Shown: positions 7,504-14,658 of the stretch, piece by piece
How the letters are laid out: the number at the start of each line of letters is the position of its first letter
How positions within the stretch are numbered: the stretch's first letter is position 1
IMG/VR virus record: IMGVR_UViG_3300005537_000027
Location: 1-61,990 of that record
Length of the DNA: 61,990 nucleotides
Reading direction: 5' to 3' (one strand)
Source of the DNA: a virus
Notes under the pieces: model-generated
The model's database searches: none
What the model saw: the letters and a program-made list of their open reading frames with translations, nothing else
What the model was told of the DNA's origin: nothing
Position numbers and translations under genes: made by a program

Positions 7504-7717
7504 CCCCACTCCCATCATGATGGATGAGCCTGCCGCTGGTAGCCGCTGGCGTCATCACTCCGGGCGCCTTTACACCGTGCTCTTCCTCACCAACGGTCTC
7601 GACCGCCCGGACTACCCCAGGACCGTGGTATACGTCGGGGCAGTCAACGGTCAGATCTGGTCTGGTCCTCTCCACGACTGGCACCGCAGAATGACGGAGA
7701 TCCCTCATGATGAATAA
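7496..7717 (+). CDS. DUF1653-like small protein
   Basis: 73 residues from ATG 7496, overlapping the MazG stop. The sequence GSRWRHHSGRLYTVLFLTN ... YPRTVVYVGAVNGQIWSGPLHDWHRRM has the strand-rich layout and aromatic positions of DUF1653-type proteins (G-x-Y-x-H/R-Y in the first strand, then a valine-rich strand). Role unknown; it is one of four genes inserted between exonuclease and polymerase. Confidence 0.6.
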   Translation: MSNPTPIMMDEPAAGSRWRHHSGRLYTVLFLTNGLDRPDYPRTVVYVGAVNGQIWSGPLHDWHRRMTEIPHDE

Positions 7718-7898
7718 GTCCTGGCCCAAGTGGACTTGGTCTCCCTTCAGCGGCAGCGACGCCAGCCCCGAGCGCCGTGACAGCGATCTGGTTCAGATCC
7801 TGAGAGGGCTCGACACACGTTTAGAGGCGCTGGAACGCCGGGTGGGGGCTTTGGACGGCGGCACCGTTGCCAACGGGGGCGGATTGGCGGAACCCTAG
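7707..7898 (+). CDS. Small coiled-coil protein
   Basis: 63 residues; ATG overlaps the previous stop. The segment LVQILRGLDTRLEALERRVGAL is a short leucine-heptad coiled coil. The ends are serine/tryptophan and glycine rich. No family recognised. It is followed by 140 bases without a gene that contain the sequence AGGTGTCACCCACC at 7935, a motif repeated at 43351. Confidence 0.5.
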   Translation: MMNKSWPKWTWSPFSGSDASPERRDSDLVQILRGLDTRLEALERRVGALDGGTVANGGGLAEP

Positions 7899-8039
7899 GA
7901 TTTCGCCGCGCCTTGCCCCGTGCCGTGGGGTGGTAGGTGTCACCCACCATGAAACGGGGTTGCCCATCCCTTGCCCCGCATTCCGCCGTTTCCGTCGATG
8001 CGTATCCTGATACCGTTCCCCACCCCGGAGGCTCCGCTC

Positions 8040-8360
8040 ATGCTCTGCGTCATCGTTGCCAGCCCTTTCGCCGGTCCCAACATCTCGATCCGCAGGCGGA
8101 ACGTCGAGTACGCAAAGAACGCGATGGAGGATAGCTTTGCCAGGGGTGAGGCCCCGCTGGTGTCGCACCTCTTGTACCCGCAGGTCCTCGATGACATGGA
8201 TGAGGTGGACCGGAACCTAGCGATCGCCGCGGCCTCGGCCTGGATGGTCAAGGCGGATTTGCTAGCAGTCTACGCCAACCTCGGGATCTCCCCGGGCATG
8301 AAGGCAGAGATTGAACTCGCCACCCTCCTCGGCGTGGTTATCGACCACAGGAGCATCTAA
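8040..8360 (+). CDS. DUF7768-like small protein (nucleoside 2-deoxyribosyltransferase-like fold)
   Basis: 106 residues from ATG 8040, chosen because GGAGG lies 7 bases upstream. CVIVASPFAGPNISIRRRNVEYAKNAMEDSFARGEAPLVSHLLYPQVLDD is a recognisable phage/bacterial family. The ASPFAG start, the N-x-x-Y-A helix and the conserved GEAP-x-SHLLYPQ resemble nucleoside deoxyribosyltransferase-like domains. It may act on nucleotides or modified nucleosides; the catalytic residue is not certain. It lies just upstream of the polymerase half-gene. Confidence 0.7.
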   Translation: MLCVIVASPFAGPNISIRRRNVEYAKNAMEDSFARGEAPLVSHLLYPQVLDDMDEVDRNLAIAAASAWMVKADLLAVYANLGISPGMKAEIELATLLGVVIDHRSI

Positions 8361-8363
8361 CAG

Positions 8364-9839
8364 ATGCTCATTAAAACCCACGAGCTGAAGCCCGACGACC
8401 GCCTACCGCAGAACGACCAAGTCTACAACGGCCTGGACTGCATGGTAACTCTCGAGGTCTTCTATGCCCTGCAAACGCTCTTCAACCAAGAGCCCGAGGT
8501 CTATGGGTTCGAACGTGCACTCCAGGGACCTGCCCTGGAAATGTCCATGCGCGGCTTCCGCATTGACGAGACCGAGAGGCAAATCGGAGCCCAGGCCCTC
8601 CGCACCAAGCTCAAGCACCTTACGATGGTGCTCGATCGCTTGGCCTTTGCGGTCTGGGGGAAAGGACTGAACCCTCGCAGTCCCAAGCAGCTAATCGACT
8701 TCTTCTACGGGGAGATGAAGCTGCCGGAGCACTGGAGCAGCAAGAAGGGCATCCGCCGCCTCTCCACCGATCGGGAGACCTTGGAAAAGCTCTCCATCTA
8801 CTTCCACGCCCTCCCGATCATCAACACCATCCTCGCCATCCGGGACTACGCCAAGCAGCTGGAGGTGTTGGAAACCGAGATAGACGGGGACGGCCGCTTC
8901 CGAACCTCCTTCAACATCGCTGGAACTGAAACCTGGCGTTGGTCCTCCAGCGGGAGCAGCACCGGCACAGGCCGTAACATCCAGAACATTGCCCCCGAAC
9001 TCCGGAAAATGTTCGTAGCGGACCCGGGCTACGTCCTGGTCGGCATTGACCTGGAGCAGGCGGAAAGCCGCGAGGTTGGTTGGCTCTGCGGCACGATCTT
9101 TGGGGACTGGACATATCTGGACGCCTGCTATTCGGGGGACCTTCATGTCACGACCACCAAACTCATCTGGCCCGAACTCCCCTGGACCGGAGACCCCAAG
9201 CTCGATCGTGCGATTGCCGACGAGAAGTTCTACCGAGAGTTTTCTTACCGGGATCTGGCTAAGCGTGGTGGCCATGGTAGTAATTACATGGGCACTCCTT
9301 GGACCATGGCACGGCACCTCAAGGTCGTCCTCCGTATCATGGAGAACTTCCAGCGCGCGTACTTCGGCGCGTATCCTGCAATTCCCAAGTGGCACCAGTG
9401 GGTTGCAACCCAAATCCAAACCACCCACCAACTCACCACTCCCTGGGACGTCACCAGGACCTTCTTCGGTCGTCCCAATGACGACACGACCCTCCGCGAA
9501 GCTATTGCATTTTCCCCCCAGAGTTCAACCGCCATGCGAATGAACCTGGGGCTGTACAAGGTGTGGAAGCACTTCGGGAACGCGATCCAGCTCCTGGCCC
9601 AAGTCCATGATGCGATCTACTTCCAGGTCCCCGTCACCGCCGACCTCCCCGAGGTCTGCAAGACCACCCTGGGACTGATCGACATCCGGCACGAGTACCA
9701 GGGCCATCAGCTGATCGTCCCCGGCGAGTGCAAGACTGGGTACAACTGGGCCAGCTATGACCCAAAGACCAACCCAAATGGACTGAAAAAGGGTACTGCT
9801 CTGCGCCCCCGACTTGAGGGCCTTGATCGGGTGTTCTGA
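8364..9839 (+). CDS. Family A DNA polymerase, palm/fingers part with residual ExoIII motif
   Basis: 491 residues from ATG 8364 (AGGAGC upstream). The protein opens with YNGLDCMVTLEVF (residues 21-33), the ExoIII Y-x3-D motif whose partners ExoI and ExoII are in the gene ending at 7049. Polymerase motif A is VGIDLEQAESREV near residue 228, motif B is KRGGHGSNYMGTPW near 299 and motif C is QVHDAIYF near 414. The enzyme copies the phage genome. Because the exonuclease fold is divided, the two polypeptides probably reassemble. Confidence 0.92.
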   Translation: MLIKTHELKPDDRLPQNDQVYNGLDCMVTLEVFYALQTLFNQEPEVYGFERALQGPALEMSMRGFRIDETERQIGAQALRTKLKHLTMVLDRLAFAVWGKGLNPRSPKQLIDFFYGEMKLPEHWSSKKGIRRLSTDRETLEKLSIYFHALPIINTILAIRDYAKQLEVLETEIDGDGRFRTSFNIAGTETWRWSSSGSSTGTGRNIQNIAPELRKMFVADPGYVLVGIDLEQAESREVGWLCGTIFGDWTYLDACYSGDLHVTTTKLIWPELPWTGDPKLDRAIADEKFYREFSYRDLAKRGGHGSNYMGTPWTMARHLKVVLRIMENFQRAYFGAYPAIPKWHQWVATQIQTTHQLTTPWDVTRTFFGRPNDDTTLREAIAFSPQSSTAMRMNLGLYKVWKHFGNAIQLLAQVHDAIYFQVPVTADLPEVCKTTLGLIDIRHEYQGHQLIVPGECKTGYNWASYDPKTNPNGLKKGTALRPRLEGLDRVF

Positions 9840-9874
9840 CGCAACTGCGCTGCAACTGCGCTGGGAGGACCCGC

Positions 9875-11059
9875 ATGGGTGACTGGATTTCAGAGTGGAT
9901 GCACTCCACCGACAACCTACCAAGTCCCGAGGTCTTCCGCCTTTGGTGTGGGATCTCGGCCGTGGCGGGAGCGCTTGAGCATAGGGTACGAGCCCGTACT
10001 ACCCAAGGGGAGATCTTTCCGAACCTCTATTTGATGCTGGTGGCGCCTCCGGGCGTGGGGAAGTCCAAGGCGATGGAACCCCTGCGCCGCCTGTGGGTTG
10101 GCACAAAGCACGTCAAGGTCGCGCCCAACAGCGTCACCAAGGCCGCACTCCTCGACGTGCTGGAAGAGTCCCACTTCATCTCCCACATCAGCGAGACCGA
10201 GATTATCGAGTACAACGCGCTGAGTGTGGCGTCGAGCGAACTCGGGGTTCTCATCCCCTCGCATGATTTGGAGTTCCTGTCAGTCCTGACCGATATCTAT
10301 GACTGCCCAGATATCTTCGCGGAACGCCGGCGCACCAGCAAAAGCGTGGAGATCGTCCGGCCGCAACTCAACATCATCGCAGGCACTCAGCCCGGCTTCC
10401 TTTCCACCTGGATACCCGAAGAGGCCTGGACCCAGGGTTTCATGTCCAGGGTCATCATGGTGTACTCCGCAGTGAAGCCCCACATGGATCTCTTCGCCGA
10501 GGTCAAGGAGCGATCGCTCGACCATCTACTGGTCGGGCTCAAAGCCATGGTCGATGCTCATGGGATTGTGGAGTGGGAGCTGGAAACCCAGGACGAACTG
10601 GTGAGGTGGTACGAAGGGGGGCTGGAACCCATTCCTATCCACCCGAAGCTCACCAACTACTGCGTCCGGAGGCTCGTCAATCTCATCAAGCTCTGCATCA
10701 TCGCCTCGGTGAGTCGGGTCTCCGGAGTCGGCCCGTTCGTCATCACCCTGGAAGACCTCAACCGCGCCCGAACTTGGCTCCTCTCGGCCGAGATGACCAT
10801 GCCCATTATCTTCCAGGACATGAAGCGCAAGTCCGACGACGAACTCATCCGGGAACTCCACATCTACGCTATGGCAGAGTGGAACCGCACCAAGTCCCTG
10901 GTCCCCGGCTTCAAACTGGGGGCATTCCTCCAGGACAAAGCCCCGTCCATGGTCATCCCCCGCATCATCGAGCAAGCCACCCGCGCCCAATGGATCGTCC
11001 AGCAGCCCGGCACTGACCTTTACATGCCTCGGGCAATGGACCGGAGCTGGAGAGACTAA
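9875..11059 (+). CDS. P-loop ATPase, probable replicative helicase (DUF3987-like)
   Basis: 394 residues. The N-terminus SEWMHSTDNLPSPEVFRLWCGISAVAGALEHRV precedes a Walker A APPGVGKSKAMEPL near residue 60. SSELGVLIPSHDLEFLSVLTDIYDC provides the Walker B-like region, and QLNIIAGTQPGFLSTW is typical of DUF3987-type plasmid and phage helicases. A C-terminal winged-helix-like part follows. Directly after the polymerase in the same operon, it is the best replicative helicase candidate in the window. The bidirectional terminator begins 3 bases after the stop. Confidence 0.75.
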   Translation: MGDWISEWMHSTDNLPSPEVFRLWCGISAVAGALEHRVRARTTQGEIFPNLYLMLVAPPGVGKSKAMEPLRRLWVGTKHVKVAPNSVTKAALLDVLEESHFISHISETEIIEYNALSVASSELGVLIPSHDLEFLSVLTDIYDCPDIFAERRRTSKSVEIVRPQLNIIAGTQPGFLSTWIPEEAWTQGFMSRVIMVYSAVKPHMDLFAEVKERSLDHLLVGLKAMVDAHGIVEWELETQDELVRWYEGGLEPIPIHPKLTNYCVRRLVNLIKLCIIASVSRVSGVGPFVITLEDLNRARTWLLSAEMTMPIIFQDMKRKSDDELIRELHIYAMAEWNRTKSLVPGFKLGAFLQDKAPSMVIPRIIEQATRAQWIVQQPGTDLYMPRAMDRSWRD

Positions 11060-11061
11060 AA

Positions 11062-11091
11062 GGGGGCAGAGCGTTTGATGGCTCTGCCCCC
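11062..11091. terminator. Bidirectional terminator between convergent operons
   Basis: A perfect 11-bp stem (11062-11072 with 11081-11091, GGGGGCAGAGC and its complement) carries an 8-base loop. It separates the rightward replication operon, which ends at 11059, from the leftward late operon, which ends at 11133. Confidence 0.85.
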
Positions 11092-11132
11092 AGGTGTTTG
11101 TGGGCTTATGATTGTGGTAGGTGGCCCCAGTG

Positions 11133-11444
11133 TTACGCCGCAGGCGCAACCGGTGGAACCGGGGTGTTGGCCGTCACCGCTGCCTGCAGAGCCGCCGTCT
11201 GCTGAGTGATCGCATCGATCGCCGCCTGGAGTGCGGTCGGATCAGGAGCCGCCTCAGCCGCCTTCACCGCCGCCGTCAGCGTCCCCAACAGCGTAATTGC
11301 CTCCTGCTGCACCGTTGCCGCAGCCGCCACCGCATTCGCCACGTCCTGAACTGTCGCCATGATCTGCTTCTCCGTCGATAAAATCTCTTCCAGTAGCTCA
11401 ATCACCCGATCAAGCCGATGAGCTTCACCCAAGATCAGTTCCAC
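11133..11444 (-). CDS. Coiled-coil small protein, last gene of the late operon
   Basis: 103 residues from GTG 11444 (AGGAGG 7 bases upstream). It is almost entirely helical, alanine/glutamine rich (ATVQDVANAVAAAATVQQEAITLLGTLTAAV) and ends in a proline/valine tail. Similar short coiled-coil proteins occur beside phage lysis genes and in virions. No membrane span. Its role is unknown; lysis accessory or structural are both possible. Confidence 0.6.
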   Translation of the reverse strand: MELILGEAHRLDRVIELLEEILSTEKQIMATVQDVANAVAAAATVQQEAITLLGTLTAAVKAAEAAPDPTALQAAIDAITQQTAALQAAVTANTPVPPVAPAA

Positions 11445-11455
11445 ATCCGCACCTC

Positions 11456-11800
11456 CTACATAGGCACATTGAACACCGGCAAGTGCAGCGCACCCATCAA
11501 CTTCAAGTGCACCCCATTCGCCAGCACCAGCACCAGCACCGACCCCACGCCGCCTGCCAGGACCCCGATAACGCTGCTCCAGATTTTCGCCTGGACTTCA
11601 ATCATCGAGATGCGGATCTTCATCTCGTTGATTGCCTCCCTAGTCTCCAGCGACATGCTGTTTGTCTTCTCCCTCGCGGCGTCGTTGTATTTGTCAATAC
11701 GCACGCTCAACTCCTTGATGCTCATATCCAAAGAGGCGAGTTGAGCACTGATGAGTCTTCGGCTTTCCAGCCAGCTTGTTACTTCTTCCATTTCAGCCAT
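11456..11800 (-). CDS. XhlA-like coiled coil with C-terminal membrane span, putative lysis accessory
   Basis: 114 residues. An N-terminal coiled coil (SAQLASLDMSIKELSVRIDKY ... ETREAINEMKIRISMIE) is followed by one span (SSVIGVLAGGVGSVLVLVLA) and a short tail. This order matches XhlA-type lysis proteins rather than an Rz i-spanin, which has its span at the N-terminus. It follows the holin and lysozyme in the same operon, supporting a role in membrane disruption. Confidence 0.6.
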   Translation of the reverse strand: MAEMEEVTSWLESRRLISAQLASLDMSIKELSVRIDKYNDAAREKTNSMSLETREAINEMKIRISMIEVQAKIWSSVIGVLAGGVGSVLVLVLANGVHLKLMGALHLPVFNVPM

Positions 11801-11819
11801 TGCCCGCTCCCTCGGATAA

Positions 11820-12245
11820 TCAGTGTCCTTTCGTAGTCCCCTGAACCTTATCGTATGATCGCATTGCTCCTAGTCCCAGCAACCCAAGCAATACCGTGGT
11901 GAGTTGACTGGTATCCAGTGTCGGCAGCTGCGGCACCGTCCCCCCAAGGTTCACCACAACCAAGTTCGCAATCCACCCAAGGAAGGGCTGGAAAACAAAC
12001 TGGTATGCGAAAGCACCCCCACAGCACCACCCAACGAAGGGCCGCCACCCAGCCACAAACACGCTGTTGCTTGCAGCCTCCACCTTATTGATGTCGGTCT
12101 GCGCCGCCGCCGCTTGCACCATCGCATCGAGTTGCGCTTGGGCTGCCGCCGCCTGGGCCTTGGCCTTCTCCACTGGATCGGGGATGTAGTCCAGAACCTT
12201 TTCCACAACGGGAGCAATCATTGGGATCAACGCTAGAATGCCCAT
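11820..12245 (-). CDS. Holin of the 3-TM type
   Basis: 141 residues from ATG 12245, one base after the lysozyme stop and with GGAG upstream. The N-terminus is hydrophobic (GILALIPMIAPVVEKVLDYI), followed by an alanine/glutamine coiled coil (KAKAQAAAAQAQLDAMVQ) and two C-terminal spans in the signature GWRPFVGWCCGGAFAYQFVF ... LLGLLGLGAMRSYDKVQG. This fits the Holin_3TMs family, which permeabilises the inner membrane to release the endolysin. Confidence 0.85.
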   Translation of the reverse strand: MGILALIPMIAPVVEKVLDYIPDPVEKAKAQAAAAQAQLDAMVQAAAAQTDINKVEAASNSVFVAGWRPFVGWCCGGAFAYQFVFQPFLGWIANLVVVNLGGTVPQLPTLDTSQLTTVLLGLLGLGAMRSYDKVQGTTKGH

Positions 12246-12246
12246 C

Positions 12247-12681
12247 TCACGCTCCATACGCCATGGCAATGGCTGAATTCACAAGTTCGTCCGAGTACCA
12301 CTCCGTCCGTCCGTACTTGGTCGGATCACCGTTCTCGAACCGGACGATAGCGTCCACAAACGGCTTGACCGTGGAGCTGTCCAGGGTGATCTCCACATCA
12401 GGCCCCACCCCAAGCGCCTTGCAGATAAACCCTACGTACTCGTCCGTTGGGTTGTCGTCACTGGGAGGTGCCCAGCGTCCAATGAGGGCGCTGACGGAGT
12501 GGAGGTGGTAGCGGGTGTAGTAGGTGTTGAGAATGCGGACAATCGCCCGCAGGCCGTACACCGGATCGCTGAACACCAGATATCCGTTCTGGCCTCCATC
12601 GTCGCCAGTGGCTCCCTGCCACGGTGCTCCCGGTCGGATATTCCCTGGGTTATCGTTTCGTATTCCACGAGGTAGATCCAT
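12247..12681 (-). CDS. Lysozyme-like peptidoglycan hydrolase (endolysin)
   Basis: 144 residues. ATG 12681 is chosen for its GGGAG and because homology begins there. DLPRGIRNDNPGNIRPGAPWQG, DPVYGLRAIVRILNTYYTRY and WAPPSDDNPTDEYVGFICKALGV are the conserved blocks of a phage lysozyme-like family (RGIRNNNPGNIR). No signal peptide is visible, so release would depend on the adjacent holin. It is the only free-standing cell-wall hydrolase seen in the window. Confidence 0.82.
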   Translation of the reverse strand: MDLPRGIRNDNPGNIRPGAPWQGATGDDGGQNGYLVFSDPVYGLRAIVRILNTYYTRYHLHSVSALIGRWAPPSDDNPTDEYVGFICKALGVGPDVEITLDSSTVKPFVDAIVRFENGDPTKYGRTEWYSDELVNSAIAMAYGA

Positions 12682-12699
12682 AGCAACTCTCCCAAACCG

Positions 12700-12743
12700 C
12701 CGTAAAATTACGGATTGACATTTGAGTCCAATTGTGCGATCAT
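12700..12743 (+). promoter_or_regulatory. Sigma70-like promoter with palindromic operator for the plus-strand membrane gene
   Basis: TTGACA at 12715-12720 is a perfect -35 box; 17 bases later GATCAT (12738-12743) is a weak -10. Immediately upstream is a perfect palindrome, CCGTAAAATTACGG (12700-12713), well placed for a repressor or activator. It points rightward, against the late operon, toward the gene at 12781. Confidence 0.5.
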
Positions 12744-12780
12744 CATTCCCCGAGTTCAACTCTTCCCAGGTCCCCCCACC

Positions 12781-13053
12781 ATGAGTCTCGCCCTGCCCAT
12801 CGTCCTTGTCGTTGTGTTTGGAGCATGGGGCTGCCATTGCCTCGGCACCCTCATCCGCTTCGTGGCCTTTATGGCTGCGCTGCTACTCGTAATCGCGGGG
12901 CTTTGGATAGCTCCGCTTTCCGATGATGCCAAAGACCTTTTGCTCCTCGGCACCATCGGCCTTTACCTTATGGTTGGAAAGTGCTACGAACTTTCGGCTC
13001 GTCGTAAAGTTCAGCAGCGGCTCCAGGAGCTACCGCACCGAGGGCATCGATAG
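12781..13053 (+). CDS. Plus-strand membrane protein inside the late operon, possible moron
   Basis: 90 residues with three hydrophobic stretches (LALPIVLVVVFGAWGCHCLG, LIRFVAFMAALLLVIAGLWI, LLLLGTIGLYLMVGK) and a basic C-terminus. It runs opposite to every neighbouring late gene, has its own TTGACA promoter, and its last 86 bases overlap the 3' end of the convergent ejection-protein gene. An isolated promoter-gene unit encoding a membrane protein within the virion operon is typical of lysogenic-conversion or superinfection-exclusion morons, though function is not demonstrated. Confidence 0.6.
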   Translation: MSLALPIVLVVVFGAWGCHCLGTLIRFVAFMAALLLVIAGLWIAPLSDDAKDLLLLGTIGLYLMVGKCYELSARRKVQQRLQELPHRGHR

Positions 13054-14653
13054 CATTGCCCCGGCCCAAGGACTTTTGAATAAGCTGGTTCGCCACCCAG
13101 GGGCTGCTTTGCAGCTCCCGCCGGACCACGTTCCCCACGCTTTGTGCCGTCTGCACACCCAGCGACGTCAGTATCGCCTCATGGGGATCGCTGTGGGCCA
13201 GGAAGTCCAACCCACCAGCCACCAACGGCGGCCGTATGTGATCCATCAGGGAGGAGGACTTCATCCCCCCGCTGGCGTTGGGCGCAGGCAAATACCGCCC
13301 GATCTGCGCCAAATCGCTGAGATCCCCATAGTTCCTGCCGGGCTTGAGCGCCGCTTGCAACCCCTGTGGGTTGATGACTCCGGTCGGACCAGCCGCCACC
13401 GCAGGCTTCTGCAACGCAAGTCCCGCTTGGTACTGCTGCCGGAGTTGCGACCACTTCCCAGCGTCCGCACCCGCATTCGCTTCGAACTGCTCCCGCAACG
13501 CATCAAGGATCTGGGACGAGACATACGACGTGCCGGAGACCTTACTCCGTGCGTCCTTCGCCAGGGCCGATCGGGAGTCTGCCAGGGCCTGCAGCGTGGG
13601 ACCGTCGATCTCCCCAGTGGCGGGGTCGATTGCTCCGTTGATCCGCTGGAAGAGAGACTTGATGCGAGACCGCTCAGCGGTGTCCGTCGTCGAAACCACC
13701 TTCCCACCCGGCCCGAGCGTGACGCTGGGCTGGAAGTCATTCATCGCATCGGAGTAAATCCCTCCGAGTTTCTGCACAAACGGTGGATCGGCCACGAGGC
13801 TATGCTGCCCCATGAGCGTGTCCATGTCCTGCCCCACCCGATTGAGATGAGCGCTGACCGTATCAGGGGTAATAACGTTGTCCTTCATCCCCACCGCGTC
13901 AGTCACCTTCTTGGTGAAGTCCTTGATCTGTTCCACACTCCCGCCTGTCGCACCCTCGGTGGATAGTTGCGAGGGCAAGAGTTGGATGCCGAACTTGTTC
14001 TTGGCGTACTGGGCCATGTTCGCGACAGCCGGGTCAACCACAGGCAACAGGTAGTTGCTCAGTGCCCCTGCGCCAGCGCCCACCGCACCACCAAGCCCAG
14101 CCCCCATCGCGGCCTGCTTCCACACGGGCTCGTCCGAGGTGGAGGAGGTCAACGCCGCAGCGCCGGCACCCTGGATTGCACCCGTTACACCAGCTCCCAA
14201 CACGCCTGAACCGACCTTGGGAACTGCCCCAAGAAACGGCGCTGTTGCCAGTACCTGCCCGCCAAACCGACCCCACTGCCCGGAGTCACTCTTCCCCTCA
14301 GGCGAGACTTCGAACGCCGCGGTCGCAGCTTTGTCCCGAGCCACCTGGGGAGTGGGGTCCAGACCGTCGGCAACGTCCAGGGCCTTGAGCGCAGGCACCT
14401 TATTGTCCACCCAGTCGGAGAACTTCGTGAGCGTGTTGCCGACGTCCCTGATGCCCTGCTTGCCACCAGCCCACAGAGACCCCAGCATGGTTGGTGCCGC
14501 CGCTTGCGCAGGTGCCCCCATCGGAGCGGGGATCGAGGGAGCAAACACCTTGGACTCAAACGGATCAGGCACAGGTGCAGGCGTAGCGGCAGCGGAAGAG
14601 GTATCCCCTCCGTTCCCACTTCCAAACACCCTGTCCTCGAAAGCATCAGCCAT
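12968..14653 (-). CDS. Ejection (internal virion) protein
   Basis: 561 residues with GGGAG before ATG. It has a disordered proline/alanine start, glycine/alanine-rich hydrophobic helices (GSGVLGAGVTGAIQGAGAAAL; AAMGAGLGGAVGAGAGAL) that could insert in a membrane, and long helices later (LQALADSRSALAKDARSKV). With the two genes upstream of it, it forms a trio matching the ejection proteins of P22-like phages, which leave the head with the DNA and make a channel across the envelope. Confidence 0.7.
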   Translation of the reverse strand: MADAFEDRVFGSGNGGDTSSAAATPAPVPDPFESKVFAPSIPAPMGAPAQAAAPTMLGSLWAGGKQGIRDVGNTLTKFSDWVDNKVPALKALDVADGLDPTPQVARDKAATAAFEVSPEGKSDSGQWGRFGGQVLATAPFLGAVPKVGSGVLGAGVTGAIQGAGAAALTSSTSDEPVWKQAAMGAGLGGAVGAGAGALSNYLLPVVDPAVANMAQYAKNKFGIQLLPSQLSTEGATGGSVEQIKDFTKKVTDAVGMKDNVITPDTVSAHLNRVGQDMDTLMGQHSLVADPPFVQKLGGIYSDAMNDFQPSVTLGPGGKVVSTTDTAERSRIKSLFQRINGAIDPATGEIDGPTLQALADSRSALAKDARSKVSGTSYVSSQILDALREQFEANAGADAGKWSQLRQQYQAGLALQKPAVAAGPTGVINPQGLQAALKPGRNYGDLSDLAQIGRYLPAPNASGGMKSSSLMDHIRPPLVAGGLDFLAHSDPHEAILTSLGVQTAQSVGNVVRRELQSSPWVANQLIQKSLGRGNAIDALGAVAPGAAAELYDEPKVRSTFQP

Positions 14654-14658
14654 TGCCG

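Noticed and set aside
11741-11775. Second hammerhead-like core (CTGATGAG)
   Set aside because: No GAAA or matching stems surround it, and it lies inside the coding sequence of the XhlA-like gene.
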